DNA of 64,000 nt, taken from positions 4,313,501 to 4,377,500 of the forward strand of contig NC_069131.1 of NCBI RefSeq assembly GCF_026914265.1. Direction: 5' to 3'. This DNA comes from Mya arenaria (taxonomy: Eukaryota; Mollusca; Bivalvia; Myida; Myidae). The notes below the pieces were generated by a model. It made no database searches, had not been told where the DNA came from, and worked only from the letters and a program-made list of their open reading frames with translations. This document shows, one piece after another, positions 36,763-48,181 of this stretch; position 1 is the first letter of the stretch, and every line of letters starts with the position of its first letter. Position numbers and translations under genes: made by a program.

Positions 36763-38070
36763 ACGATGGGATAGCTATATATGGTAATAAGTCCTTTTCC
36801 TGTATAAATGCTGTATTTTACAGAGCCATGCGGTTTTTCCTTGGTGTAGGTAAATATACTACCAATGCTGTCCGACAGTGAAAATCTAAATGTACCTACT
36901 GGTCTCGCCTTTCCAACCTTGGTTTGTCACGGCTCAATAAACGTATTGCACTCTGGGCTGGTGCAAAGGGGAGTAACTCATGTCGTAACTGGTTTTATTT
37001 GGTTAAGCAGAAACTGGGTTCTCTGAACCTGGATATTTATTGCAGTATTGAAACCGTTATACCTAAACATGCTATTTTAAGTAAAGTAGAGGAGTTGTTG
37101 CTGCATCAGTTTACGCAGGGCTGGTTGGCTCAGATTAATAGTACAGTTGGTACATCAGGTAGAGGGCGCAAAAAAAAATGCGTACATACAGTTTGTTGAA
37201 AACTGAATTTGGTACAGAAAAGTACTGTAAAATAATCATGCCGCTGCAGCATAGGTCGGCACTGAGTAAATTTAGATGTGGTGTAGCTCCTCTACGAATT
37301 GAAACTGGCAGATATGAAAACTTACCGGTTGACGTTAGAAAATGCCCTTTTTGTGATACTGTAGAAAACGAGTCTCATGTTATCCTTGAGTGTAGAGCAT
37401 ATGATGATTACCGTGTTACATTGTTTGCTAAGGCCGTTGAAACTGATAACTTATTTCTAACTATGAGTAATACTGAAAAGTTGAAATTTATACTCTGTAA
37501 TTCTGCATTGCTACGACTTGCTGCCAAAACCTGTAATTTGATTTTAAAGAGAAGACAGTTTTATCTGTGTAAATAGTCATTGCGTTCATGTACATACTTT
37601 TAAGTATGTAGATGTTTACTTATTGTACTTTGTGATATTCTAATAGGTCACACAAATGATATTGGTTCCTTGTTATTAAATGAGCCTCCTATATAATGGT
37701 CGGTAAATCCAATTTCACCTGCTTGTTTTAGTGTTTCTGGGAGCTTCTGTCAGTATTAAGTCGGTTGTTTCACTTTTTTCTATGGGCTCTTAAAGCAAAT
37801 CTTATGCTCATTGATGGAAGAAAATTGTTTGTGTGGCACATTAGTGTTTAATTTGTAAGTACAGTTGTTGTTGTTTTTACCAGTCAGTATCAGTCACATA
37901 TTTTAAAACAAGTCTGTATTTTATTTTGTATTAATATGTTCTGTGCATTTGTCAAATAGTCTCCTGTAATTCTGTATAGAATGGCCATATAATTATTTGT
38001 TTTATGTGTTGCATGTAACTTTTAGTATGTATATGGACGAGACTCTAATAAAGATATAAATACTTAAAAA
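36763..38070 (+). mobile_element. 5'-truncated LINE copy (3' ~1.3 kb)
   Basis: Translation shows the end of an RT protein in pieces: GNKSFSCINAVFYRAMRFFL, SRLNKRIALWAGAKG, then FRCGVAPLRIETGRYENL and KCPFCDTVENESHVILEC, ending near 37576, followed by a 3' UTR and an AATAAAGATATAAAT tail. At least two frame changes separate the pieces. T4 lacks this block at the matching place (divergence starts after CGACATA near 36762 and 52340), so it inserted after the T2/T4 split or was lost from T4. It differs from the LINE at 22.3-27.1 kb. Confidence 0.8.
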
Positions 38071-38084
38071 TACGAAGTAAAGTT

Positions 38085-39528
38085 GAAAATGAAATGAAAT
38101 ACATAATCTTCAAAAGCCCTTCATGACATACCAAGTTTCATGAACGGAACTTAAATTCATAGAGTTATACAAAGCTCCAGTCAAAAAGTAGTATTTGCAA
38201 TATTCTTGTTGCCGTAACAACCACATGTTTGTCTGACAAAAGAGACGACACACACAACCTCTGTCTACATACCAACTTAATAACGATAACTTGCATACTT
38301 CTTGAGGTATTTCTGGATCCATTTTTTCCAGGATTGACGAACGGACGGACGTAGGGTAAACTTAGGCTATATTTCTGTCAGGTGAAACTGGTTAGGAAGC
38401 GAAAGCACAATCTGTATATAGGACTATTTATCCGTTTTTGTTGATCTGCAATTATCTACAAAACAAACGTCACCCTAACGGCCATTGCTGATATTAAAGT
38501 CCAGAAGTTAAATAATTATTCTTTATTGTATAAATAAGATCTCGACATGCTCGTTTAATAATAAACACTCGTCAAGGTAATTGTTCTTTTCGTTGCATAT
38601 AAACACACGCAAACGGTTTGGAAAATGAGTTTGTCCAACATTGAAAGAGCAGGAACGATTTAAAAGATATCATGGATATCATTCTATGGTTGTGTGTGTT
38701 GTATATAAAAACTTAAGGAGAGATTGTCCCTCTTCTTATTATAGGAAGTATGTACACCATTTCTCAACTCCTCAATGTAGAAAATAAACAGTTCCTCCAT
38801 ACAACAGCGCTGTACATCATTACAGCCTTCATTCTATTCATAAAAATCCACATTCACTTTTACTTTTTAAAATCAAAGCGCTTAAAGCATTGACAGGCTT
38901 TCGACCTGCTACAATTTGTGAGTATAGTCATGTCCTGGCGAATGGAACGGGAATTGTTAGAAGATTTCGAAGTTTATCTCAATAATTTGTCTTACAATAA
39001 CATGACTTTACCACAAAAGGTACCAGGCCAAAAGCCGTTCAACGCTTTAAGTTCTTTTATTCATATTCATACGCAGGAAACTGCAAGGAATGTTAAAACA
39101 ACATTCGGTCATGCTTTTCGGTGAAATATGGAGTTTTATCAGTCAATAAAAATAGTAAAAATATCAACTTTTAAGTAGCTCACCCCTGATGAAAATCTCA
39201 ACTTGATCTCTTCAAGTTTTATACTTATAACAGTTGTTGTTAAGCACAGGACTATAAATCTTTTGCGCGTTTCAAAATAAAGGTTCGAATTCATCCAGAA
39301 GCACAATATTTATTTATATTTTTGTTATTCCTTTTTTATCAGCTGACATTTTTTTTACAAATGTTTATACTGTACTTTCATTAGAAAGCAATAAAATACA
39401 TTTGTACACCTAAATATTAGCTTCTTTGGGGATTTCATTACTTGCAGGCCCGACTGAAATGGCTGGTTGGGAATTTCAACCACGAATATCTTTATAAAAA
39501 AGGGACGGTAAAGCATTTTTGGCATAGG
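38085..39528. repeat. Block shared downstream of T2, T3 and T4, with old LINE tail
   Basis: About 38085-38400 aligns with 52690-53020 (CTTGACATACCAAG-type words, TTGTTGCCGTAACAACCACA). About 38530-38900 aligns with 44840-45120 and 53165-53420 (CTCGACATGCTC, TTCTTTTCGTTG). In the T3 copy the latter encodes a LINE C-terminal knuckle, so this is an old LINE remnant copied with the genes. No working gene is seen. Confidence 0.6.
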
Positions 39529-39532
39529 TTAA

Positions 39533-39792
39533 AGCTGCACTCTCACAGATTAAATGTTTTGACAACTTTTTTATTTTTTTTTGTCTTGGAACGAGCAAAT
39601 TTTTGCCACAATCCATGGAAACCAGTTATATAAGACTGCTGACAAAATATTAGATCGTAGCTTAAAACATTAATTTTCGAATGGAAATATGAAAATCTAC
39701 GATCTGATTTTTTGTCAGCAATCTTACATTGGGTTGTAGATATTTACGCCAAAATTTGCTCTTTCCAAGACAAAATCTGTGAGAGTGCAGCT
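39533..39792. mobile_element. 260-bp palindromic MITE with TTAA flanks
   Basis: The ends AGCTGCACTCTCACAGATT and AATCTGTGAGAGTGCAGCT-type are inverted copies, and the interior continues to pair (GATCGTAG / CTACGATC). TTAA lies at both sides (39529-39532, 39793-39796), as in piggyBac/Kolobok-type insertions. A partial relative is near 32110-32300. Confidence 0.75.
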
Positions 39793-40159
39793 TTAAAGTT
39801 AATTATTGAAAAAAAAACAGGACATGGATATTATAAGAACTTGTTGATTTTGCTTTAAAACATCGATTTTTCAATTTTTACGATTGATTGCTCCAGCTTT
39901 ACCCGGAGTGCCCAATCGACACCTGCTGGTAACCCTCATGAAGCTATTAAAATAAACGCTCTGACATGTTTGGCCACTCAGTATATAGAGAGAAATGATG
40001 GCCTAAACAGAAATGTACCTTTAATATTGGCGAGAGGCCGTGGTGTTACACTACATTATGGGAGAAATACTGAAAGGGCGATGTTTGACGTTCCCCCACC
40101 GAAAAGTAACTATGTATGGTATTGTATTTTTTGCCGAGATAAGTCAAGAAATGCAATAT

Positions 40160-40484
40160 TATACGTTACGGGGTTAGTAGGGGACACGATATGGGATATA
40201 CGGGGCAAAGGAAACCAGTTTGAGTTTGGTTAGTGGTCACCAAACCGAACAAGTGGGTTTTCTTCGGGTACCTCGGTTTCCCCCACAACACAAGAGCACA
40301 TTCTCGCGCAACATCGTGCCAACGAGAGTGACTTAGTATAAGCTATCATAGCTTCCTTCACAATCGTTGTAAAATATATCATGTTCAAAGTTTAAAGTAA
40401 AGTAAAGGAAACCATATCGGGTTATGGTTCCCTGCGCCCCGTATATCCCATATCGATCACCTACTAACCCCTGTAACGTATATA
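40160..40484. mobile_element. ~325-bp element with ~45-bp terminal inverted repeats
   Basis: ACGTTACGGGGTTAGTAGG ... GATATGGGATATACGGGGC at the left is repeated inverted at about 40431-40480. The interior includes GGTTTTCTTCGGGTACCTCG and CACAACACAAGAGCACATTC, a block I recall as widely dispersed in animal genomes, which suggests a SINE-like core inside a foldback element. No coding. Confidence 0.6.
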
Positions 40485-41693
40485 TCACGTCGACAACCTG
40501 TTAACATATTTAAATGTTTCATTGTTCATCGGAATATTCATTGGAATCGGAAAATAGACGCCATTTTCGATATAAAATTGGTGACACATTATGGAAAAAT
40601 CTGGGGTCACCACGTGACCAGTCCTGGACCAATGGCGTTGCTTCATTTATGTTTGAGGCGTGATATAATGTAACATCAAGGCATTGTAGTATTCAGGAAA
40701 GGCGAGAGATAACCACACAACTTACATTTTCATTACGGTGACTCAGAAATAGAAATTGTATTAACATATTGCTATTAATGTATTCTATTAACGAGTGGAA
40801 GCTTTTTATGGAATCAATGTCAGAAATTATTTCCATGTCATGCCAATAATATACCTTTTTAAACTAAAGAAACCGCTTTAAAGCTTGGATAACAAATTAA
40901 CTGAACATGTGTTAGATATTTAATCGGGCACACTACAGGCTAGTTAAACAAAAGTGTTTAATTTCAATTTATAATCATGTTAAACTAATTTGCCCATAAT
41001 GATGAAAACGATAAAGCATATGATTTAGGTATAGATAAAATTAGTTAAAACCAGGTAACAAAGTCCCCAGTCAAAAACCGCCAACATATTGCTAATATTT
41101 TGTTATCGGTACCCTAAATCATATCCATGTTAAGTACAGATGAGATATTCATGATTATGCGTTAAAATCATATTTTTACTTTGCATCACCCTATATTGTG
41201 CACCTTAAACATGTTAGATAACTTGATAAATGATTAAAGCCTTTCCTAATTTATGAATATTAAGTTTACAGATAGGCTGAAGATATAGAAAGATAACATG
41301 CCATGTTTTGTAAGAATTAGCTCGTGGTTAAAACCTCTAACCAAAAAAGGATATCGGATATGGAGAACTTGAGAGAAAATATATATTTTCTATGCGTTTA
41401 ACATATACTTTAAAACAAATTTGTTGAAAATATTACTTTGTAGTAATAGGAAATACACAAATGTTATGTACAGAACGTCGTTGGTTTGAATCTTACCATC
41501 AGCACATTTTTTGTCATTTTCTATTCATAAAGACGAATTATCCCTCGATAATTTTAACAATTTACATGCGAAACGTTGGTGCCGACTATGGTCCGTATTT
41601 AAAATTAAATTAAACGTTCACGGAAATAAAACATGACACAATACCATTAAATAAAATGTTCAAATAAGTCTATACATAGAAGTCAAGGGCTCA
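40485..41693. other. Spacer before torsin-like T3
   Basis: No torsin exon 1 is found here. About 41530-41640 resembles T1 intron 1 at 13760-13850 (GAATTATCCCTCG, ACGTTGGTGCCGACT), so the T3 copy begins inside that intron. Confidence 0.5.
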
Positions 41694-44364
41694 ATGTCAG
41701 ATTACAACGAAATACTTTCCTGCTCATTTATAAATATGTTAACAGCGTTTGAAAACATCGTTCCTGACCACATTTGGGGCCAGCCTGTGGCTACGGAGAT
41801 GGTGGTAGAAGCAATTAAAGTCCACCGCACAGCCTTGAACCGGAAGCCGCTGGTTTTGTCCCTCCATGGCGGTACAGGAACCGGAAAGACCGCACTGAGT
41901 TTGCTCTTGGCCAGGACAATGTTTGGATACAAGGATGGTGAACCATTTGGCACATCCGGTGTGTATGTCATTGACAAGCCGGTTGGTGCTTCTAACGAGG
42001 AATACAAGGTATGTGTCCACGTGCAGTAGCTTGCAGTTCAAGAAACATAACCTATACTTTAACAGGCTGGCCTTAAAACAGAATTGAACGTTGTTGACAG
42101 GATCTGTTATGGTGTTATCACATTACCAAGATCAACACTGATAGTTTTAACATTAATATGTCCATGTAAGATCAATTCACTTGTATTTGTATTTAATGAC
42201 ATATCATAAAATTAGTAACACTTAAAAGTTCTTTCTGTCAGCGTTTCAATTTTAAAACCCTTTCATAAGCTTTATCAGAAGAAAAGAACAATGTTGTACT
42301 TTAAATCCTTTCCAAACCTCAAAAGGAATATATAAGGACGACGCTTGATGGCGCCCTAAGGTCTGGCCGTGGTTCCCTTTTTGTGTTTGAACGCATGAAG
42401 TCCGTACCAGGCAATATTGGCCAACTCATGAAGACAATACTTGAGGACAGTGAACATAACTATCCATGTAAAGATGAGACCATTTTTCTCCTCAACACGT
42501 GAGTTCTATTCAGTTTCGAAATGATACCGTTATTGTGCTTACATTATTTTTATTTGCTCTCACTTTTAGGCTGTTAGCAACCGAAATGGCAGGAATGACA
42601 ACCAAGTTAAACGTCACATTTGCGTAATATATCTTATTTTACAAAAATTAAATCGAAAAGCGTCTAATTTTTAACATCATATCGTCATTACTCAATATTT
42701 TGGTGATCAAGTCTCGGTACAGTTAATATCAAGTCTCGAGTCACCAACGAGCAAGAAAACAACAAGTCTCAGTACAGTCACCAACATATTCTGGAGGCCG
42801 TATCATTGCGAATATTCTATCGATTTTGCTTAAACTTGAAACTTGAATATTATACAACTGGGCAAATAAATTGGTCGCTTCACTTTTTTGATTTATGACT
42901 CTGTAAAGACGATACGGGGGCCTTTTGTAACAAACGGTGAATATTTTTGAGTGAGCAATGCATAGTTTTTTGGTCATTTTTACAAATCTCGACAGTGTTA
43001 TAGCATTTTCTGAATTTTCGGAGCTGGGGAAATTATCGTCAGTATACAAAATCAACATAACAAGGTGAAATACGAGGTAGAAGAGCAAATATTGGGCTTC
43101 AACTTACCGCTGCACCGCTTCCTTCCGTCGCGAATACCGATGACAGATGCTCAAATAGTGAGCAAATTCCGGTGGTCGCTCCTCCACAGTGACTATATGG
43201 AAATAAGAATCATTAGAATGTACGTTTGCAAAATCTGAGGTATATATTATAGATTATGGATAATGATATCGGATATATGTTCTTCCATTTTACATACAAG
43301 GCTACTGGTATATTTTGCCAATTTGGTTTATTTCAATGCTAGAGCAGTGCAGACAGAAGGAGAAACCGAACTGAATTAATTATGTATTGTAAATCTGAAT
43401 TATCTCCCCTGTAGAATCTCATTTATAGAAGTATTATGCAATGGAGTTCCAATGAGATCAAAGCCAGCACATCAAGGAGTTTTCCAGTTTATGGGAGTTT
43501 CCTCTTTCATATCCGTGTTTTATGCGTGTATTTTACTGTTAATATATGCAAAATATAACATACTCTTACATGCATTTACTTTGTAAACCAAGCACTATTC
43601 CAGGTATGTTTTAGAGACTGATTTTCATTGAAATCTTGTACTTTCGAGTATGATGTGCAACTCCACCTGGACTAAGTTGATTTTTATGGTCTATTACAAA
43701 AGTCTTGAGCGAAAGCTCAAACCTTATTATGCGTTCCCTATCTCTGCAGCTATATCGGGTCCAAAAACCTTGAGGATGTGGCTCTCGACTCGTGGAAAGA
43801 CGGCATCGACCGCGATCGCATAGATCGTCGGGAGCTCCAGGCCGCTATCAGTACCGCTTCCGGTGACAACGGTAACCCATCAGGGCTTTGCTCCTGTTAC
43901 GTACTACAAACAAGAATAAAGTACTAGTATATCAATGTTAAAGTATAACTGCACTTCTACAAAGTATTGAATGCATCAATTGAATCAGATTTGCATATGT
44001 CCAAACAAAATGTACCATAAAGCTTTTCGGTAAAAACTGTATGCGTCTGTGTATATGTTTTTCAATCACATGCCTATATTTCCATAGTTTAACATCTAAA
44101 AGTTACCCTCACACAGAGACCGACAGGTGGCATCGGCGGATGACAGAACATGGACTAATCACCAAGAGTATCCCTTTTCTGCCGCTTGACCGCTCAACCG
44201 TCCGACGCTGCATAGTCCACGAAATGCCATACCTTCCTCACGTTAACGAGAACAAAAAATTAGCGGATGTGCGGTATGCCATGGGTCTACGGAATTTTCA
44301 TGCAAGTGGGAGCATCGTCTTTGCAAAAAAGGGGTGTGCCAACATCAGTTTAACTGTTCCATAA
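41694..44364 (+). CDS. Torsin-like AAA+ protein T3 lacking the membrane exon
   Basis: Exons equivalent to 2-5 are 41746-42008, 42326-42498, 43750-43871 and 44117-44364, all open with GT-AG borders and the T1 phases. No exon 1 is found upstream. An ATG at 41694 is in frame with exon 2 through the old acceptor and would give 285 residues with no signal or membrane segment, hence a cytosolic or unlocated protein; this start is a guess. Walker A is GGTGTGKT, the Walker B position is LFVFERM (Glu-Arg), sensor-1 Asn is kept (LLNTYIGS), and RRCIVHE and GCANIS are present. It is closest to T1 (shared KNLEDVALDSWKDG). It could be expressed from a new promoter, spliced to an exon I missed, or be a pseudogene still intact by youth. 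Intron 3 (42499-43749) holds 1.25 kb with nothing recognised. Confidence 0.7.
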
Positions 44365-44449
44365 GTAATACAAAGGTCCACTTCCGGTGTTAAAGCCAGT
44401 TGAACATGATCTTTAATTAGTAGCATGAATATTTTTGTTTTGTATTGTT

Positions 44450-45370
44450 AAATACCTTAGTCAGATAGTATTTTTCAATATTTATGTTGCTATAACAACC
44501 ATTTTTGGTCTGTCAAAACGACGCGCATTACCTCCTATTTTATTTATATCCGCATAATAAGTTTACTTAACCTAACGTGCATACTTCTTGAGATAGTTTT
44601 GGGTCCAGTTTTTCAAGATTGATGGACAGACTGACCGATGGGGGGTAAACCTTTAGTCGCCTCCGGTAAAACGGATACACCGCTAGGCACAGTCTGTATA
44701 TAACCTGTTTTTAGGCGTTCATGTTGAACAAATACTTATATTCTAAAAGTTGTCTGCATTTATATACAAAATAGAGGTCATCCTGATCTGGTCATTGCTG
44801 ACATTATTGTACAAACAGACGTCAACAAATAATGATAAATTGTATAAAGTAGATATCGACATGCTCCTTTAATAATAAATACTAGTCAAAGTATGTGTTC
44901 TTTTCGTTGGATATACAGAAAATGGTGTTGTCCAAAACTGAGAGAGTGTGAACTATGTAACAATAACGATTTAAAGGATGAGTATCACTTAATGGTTGTG
45001 TGTGATGTATTTAATGGCGTAGGGAGAGGGTATACCCCTTCTTTAAATTACATGTACTATAGAAATAGACAAGTATGTACACATTTTCCCAATTGTCCAA
45101 TGTAAAATATAGGTAGTCCCTATATAAAATATGAGTGTATGTCATTAAAGTTTCCAGACTTAGAGACAATAGTATTAACATAGTATAATATAATATACGG
45201 TGTACGATATAATGAATTTCCTTCATTATGTGATTTATGTGACACAACAAGCTACTTATCTCTTTAAAGTGTGAACTTTCAATGCATGTTGTGCACATTA
45301 ATGAATTAATTATTTGTATATGGAGAGCACCTGTATTTGCTTAATAAATGCAATTTGTGTTATGTTTTGT
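44450..45370 (+). repeat. Old LINE tail downstream of T3
   Basis: About 44900-45000 encodes KWCCPKLRECELC ... DEYHLMVVCDVF, the Cys/His knuckle of a LINE ORF2 C-terminus, related to the CNSNDIEDEFHFVCVC stretch of the LINE at 22.3-27.1 kb. It ends in a TTATG-rich tail near 45370. Homologous stretches follow T2 and T4. Confidence 0.6.
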
Positions 45371-47100
45371 TATGTTATGTTATGATATGTTCATCATAAT
45401 TGTTTTTGGTGAAACGAATCGACGTTTTTGTGTTTGCAATGGAGATAAATGTAACTGAAAAGAAAGGGTTCAGAAAACAGTGTTAAGATGTAAACACATA
45501 CTTTGCCGAAAGAGAAAGCAATCTACATGTACTTCAAATTGCCAATACATTATTCAGTAAATCATCCGTCCGTAAATCAGATGAATCGGTAGATAAACAT
45601 AGTGGCTTGCCCACTTAGTGGGTAGTTTACACAAAAGTATGTAGACCACTAAAATGTTACAGTTCGATAGTATATACGTACTGTGTCGCATCAAACAGTT
45701 TATTCTTGTAAGTACGTACAAACAACATTTAACCATAACGAAATGGAGACCTTTATTTTGACTTCTATCAATGGATGAAGCATGGATGTTATTCAGAGAA
45801 AAAGAAAATGAAACCCTTTCCGTACGTATTTTACGGCAGTATAATGAACATATAATGACATATAACTGCCGTAAGATAACATGATCACGTTTGCGATTTT
45901 TTTTGTGTTGACCACTTTTTTTTTGCAATAATTATTTACCTATGTAGTAATATTCGCGAAACCTTTCCGGTAAGATAAACATCATAAGACAAAAAGGCTC
46001 GAAAGTGCCCAGAACTGCCACCGAAGGATATAGCACCGATTGCGTAATCATGACACGGGTCCACCAACCAAAAGACAAATATTATATGATCCAAATCATT
46101 AAAATAACATGTAATAATTCCCATTGTATGCATATTTCTAACTATTGCATTTTGAAAAAGTGCACACTACATCGAGTTTTCATACAACATTGTCAATACG
46201 CCATTTTAAGGTGGTGGTTGGGTGTAAGCTTATTTATTCTCCCACTCGGGCCTTACCCATTCGGCGACTGCTCCGATAAGATTGATAGTAATTTTAGGTT
46301 TTCAGAGCACAGTACACAGACAGAATGAAACCTTGGTTAGAGCTTCCCTGATTCTTTAACGTGCACTAGGGTATAGAACTGTCACACGGTACCACCATTT
46401 AACGTCCCCCCTGGAAGACTATAAGTATTTTAGTGGTGCGGCGGGGAATCGAACCTGCGACCCCTGGATTAATAATCTAGTGTGTTACCACTATACCACG
46501 GATCTTCCAATTTAAGTGTGGACAGATTTTAGCCTATGAAATCGCTCGATACAACCGGTGAGCTCAATGATCAAAATGACCAATGTAAAACCAAACCAAA
46601 ACTGGAATAGAGACTTTCGCGAATCTTAGTGGCGAATATTTACGATGAATAAAGTAATTAGAGTTTAAATTACTGATTTTTTATTGAACTGGATATTTAT
46701 TTGCGTATAATGCACACTCATAACCAGGTTTCCTGACTTTTCAGATAAATCCGATTTTTTTGCGAACGTGTGTTCAAATGCAGTCATATTTATATTTTTA
46801 TTGATATGAGTTATTCAAAGAAATAATGGTTTTTTTTTGTTTTGTTTTTTTAAATTAGTCAATTTATAATTAAAAACAACAACATTGTTTTAACTCCTAT
46901 ACCTTGTAAATTTCATTTTTTTTTTGGACAAATTGTGATGCACTTCTGTCGATAAATATAAGAGGGTATTTTTACAAGAGAAACTGCTGTGGTTATAGCG
47001 AGAACAGGATTAAGTACAGACTCACCTGTAAAATTAATTTTATGTTGGTAAATATACACCACATATATAAGATGCCGATTTGCAATTAAAAACTTGTATA
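45371..47100. other. Spacer upstream of the propeller fragment
   Basis: About 45380-45430 matches 53660-53700 upstream of the intact propeller gene (GTTTTTGGTGAAAC / ACGTTTTTGTGTT). A tRNA-like repeat sits at 46437-46506. No gene is recognised; open frames here have no family resemblance that I can see. Confidence 0.45.
46437..46506 (-). repeat. tRNA-like repeat, copy 1
   Basis: On the minus strand it begins TCCGTGGTATAGTGGTAAC and ends with a B-box GGTTCGATTCC, but the T stem and acceptor stem do not pair well. A damaged relative occurs at 47338-47398. I read both as tRNA-derived SINE heads, not working genes. Confidence 0.55.
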
Positions 47101-47107
47101 ATAAAAA

Positions 47108-47476
47108 ATGGCTGGCATGATAGGAAAGAAAGCCGCGGTTATCCTTGGTGTAGTGTTGGCACTTGGAGTTATTTTATTTGAAAAGCAGAGAACCAACAGC
47201 CAACACAGGGTTCCAAAAATATCAGTCATGTCCAAAACACGACTCCTCGTTCAATCGTTGTAGATGCAACACCATTAGGTGTAAAAAAGATTGTTCTTAA
47301 AATAGTGCATATAGGAAGACAATTGATATGTTTATTTGTGCGGCGGGCAAATTAACCTGCGACCCTGGATTGACAGTCAATAGTGTTACCACCACGGATC
47401 CTTTTGCCAAGGTAAGTCGTAAGTGCTGTATATACATAATGATTCAGGGGGCTTGAACAGGATATTAGCTCTCAAG
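47108..47476 (+). pseudogene. 5' fragment of a second propeller gene
   Basis: 47108 onward matches exon 1 of the gene at 54019 (MAGMIGKK ... VILGVVLALGVI against MADVIGKK ... VILGVVLSLGVI), but about 60 bases after the membrane helix are missing and the frame soon closes. About 47425-47476 matches the end of its exon 2 (ACATAATGATTCAGGGGGCT). Exons 3-5 are absent; homology passes into torsin intron 2 between about 47505 and 47565. A tRNA-like repeat (47338-47398, minus) sits between the two exon remnants. It is a dead copy joined to the T4 block. Confidence 0.8.
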
Positions 47477-48181
47477 TCGCAAGTGTTAATCTTTCAATAT
47501 ACATCCTGTAACTACTTATCTAGATAGATTAGATGTGTTTTCTACTTCATGCTAATCGTCATGTATCATGTTAGATTAATTTACTTTTAATTGTAGGTAT
47601 TAATTAAAGAAAAACAGTCAAAGGCTTATGTTTTATAACTGTACACAAATCATACGATTTTTTATTTTAATAATTAGATAGGCAAATTAGATATCTATAT
47701 ATGGCCCGTTTGTAGTTCTTTTGTTAGCTTTGTATTGTAAAACCCATTGTACAATCTTCATCAGACGGAAAACATTGTTGTACTTTAAATCATTTCCAAC
47801 CACATAAAAAGGTATGTACGGACAACGCTAGATGGCGCCCTAAGGTCTGGCCGTGGTTCGCTGTTCGTGTTTGAAAGCATGGAGGCAATACCAGGCAATA
47901 CAAGCCAACTACTGAGGACACTGCTTGAGGACAGTGAATCTGACTATCCTTGCCATATTTAACATAAACACGTGAGTTTGATTCGGTCTCGTTAGCCGTC
48001 AGAATGTATTCTGAAAGTGATATTTTTTTCAAATGATTCCACATCGAGTGTAAAGGTTTCAGTTTTTATAAATTTGGCTACAATATGAATCTAAGAGAAT
48101 TGTTTTCTTTAAACATGTTATTTAACAATCACCATAACGCGAGACTTGGAAACAATATTATATTATAAGGTGTGCATTATA

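Noticed and set aside
42741-43088. 115-residue minus-strand open frame in T3 intron 3
   Set aside because: No recognisable domain, AT-rich, inside an intron; no counterpart in T1 or T2.
45554-45928. 124-residue minus-strand open frame
   Set aside because: No family resemblance, low-complexity ends, no splice or promoter support.
46437-46506. Functional tRNA-Asn
   Set aside because: The anticodon loop could be read so, but the T and acceptor stems do not pair, and a second damaged copy lies nearby; better as a tRNA-derived repeat.
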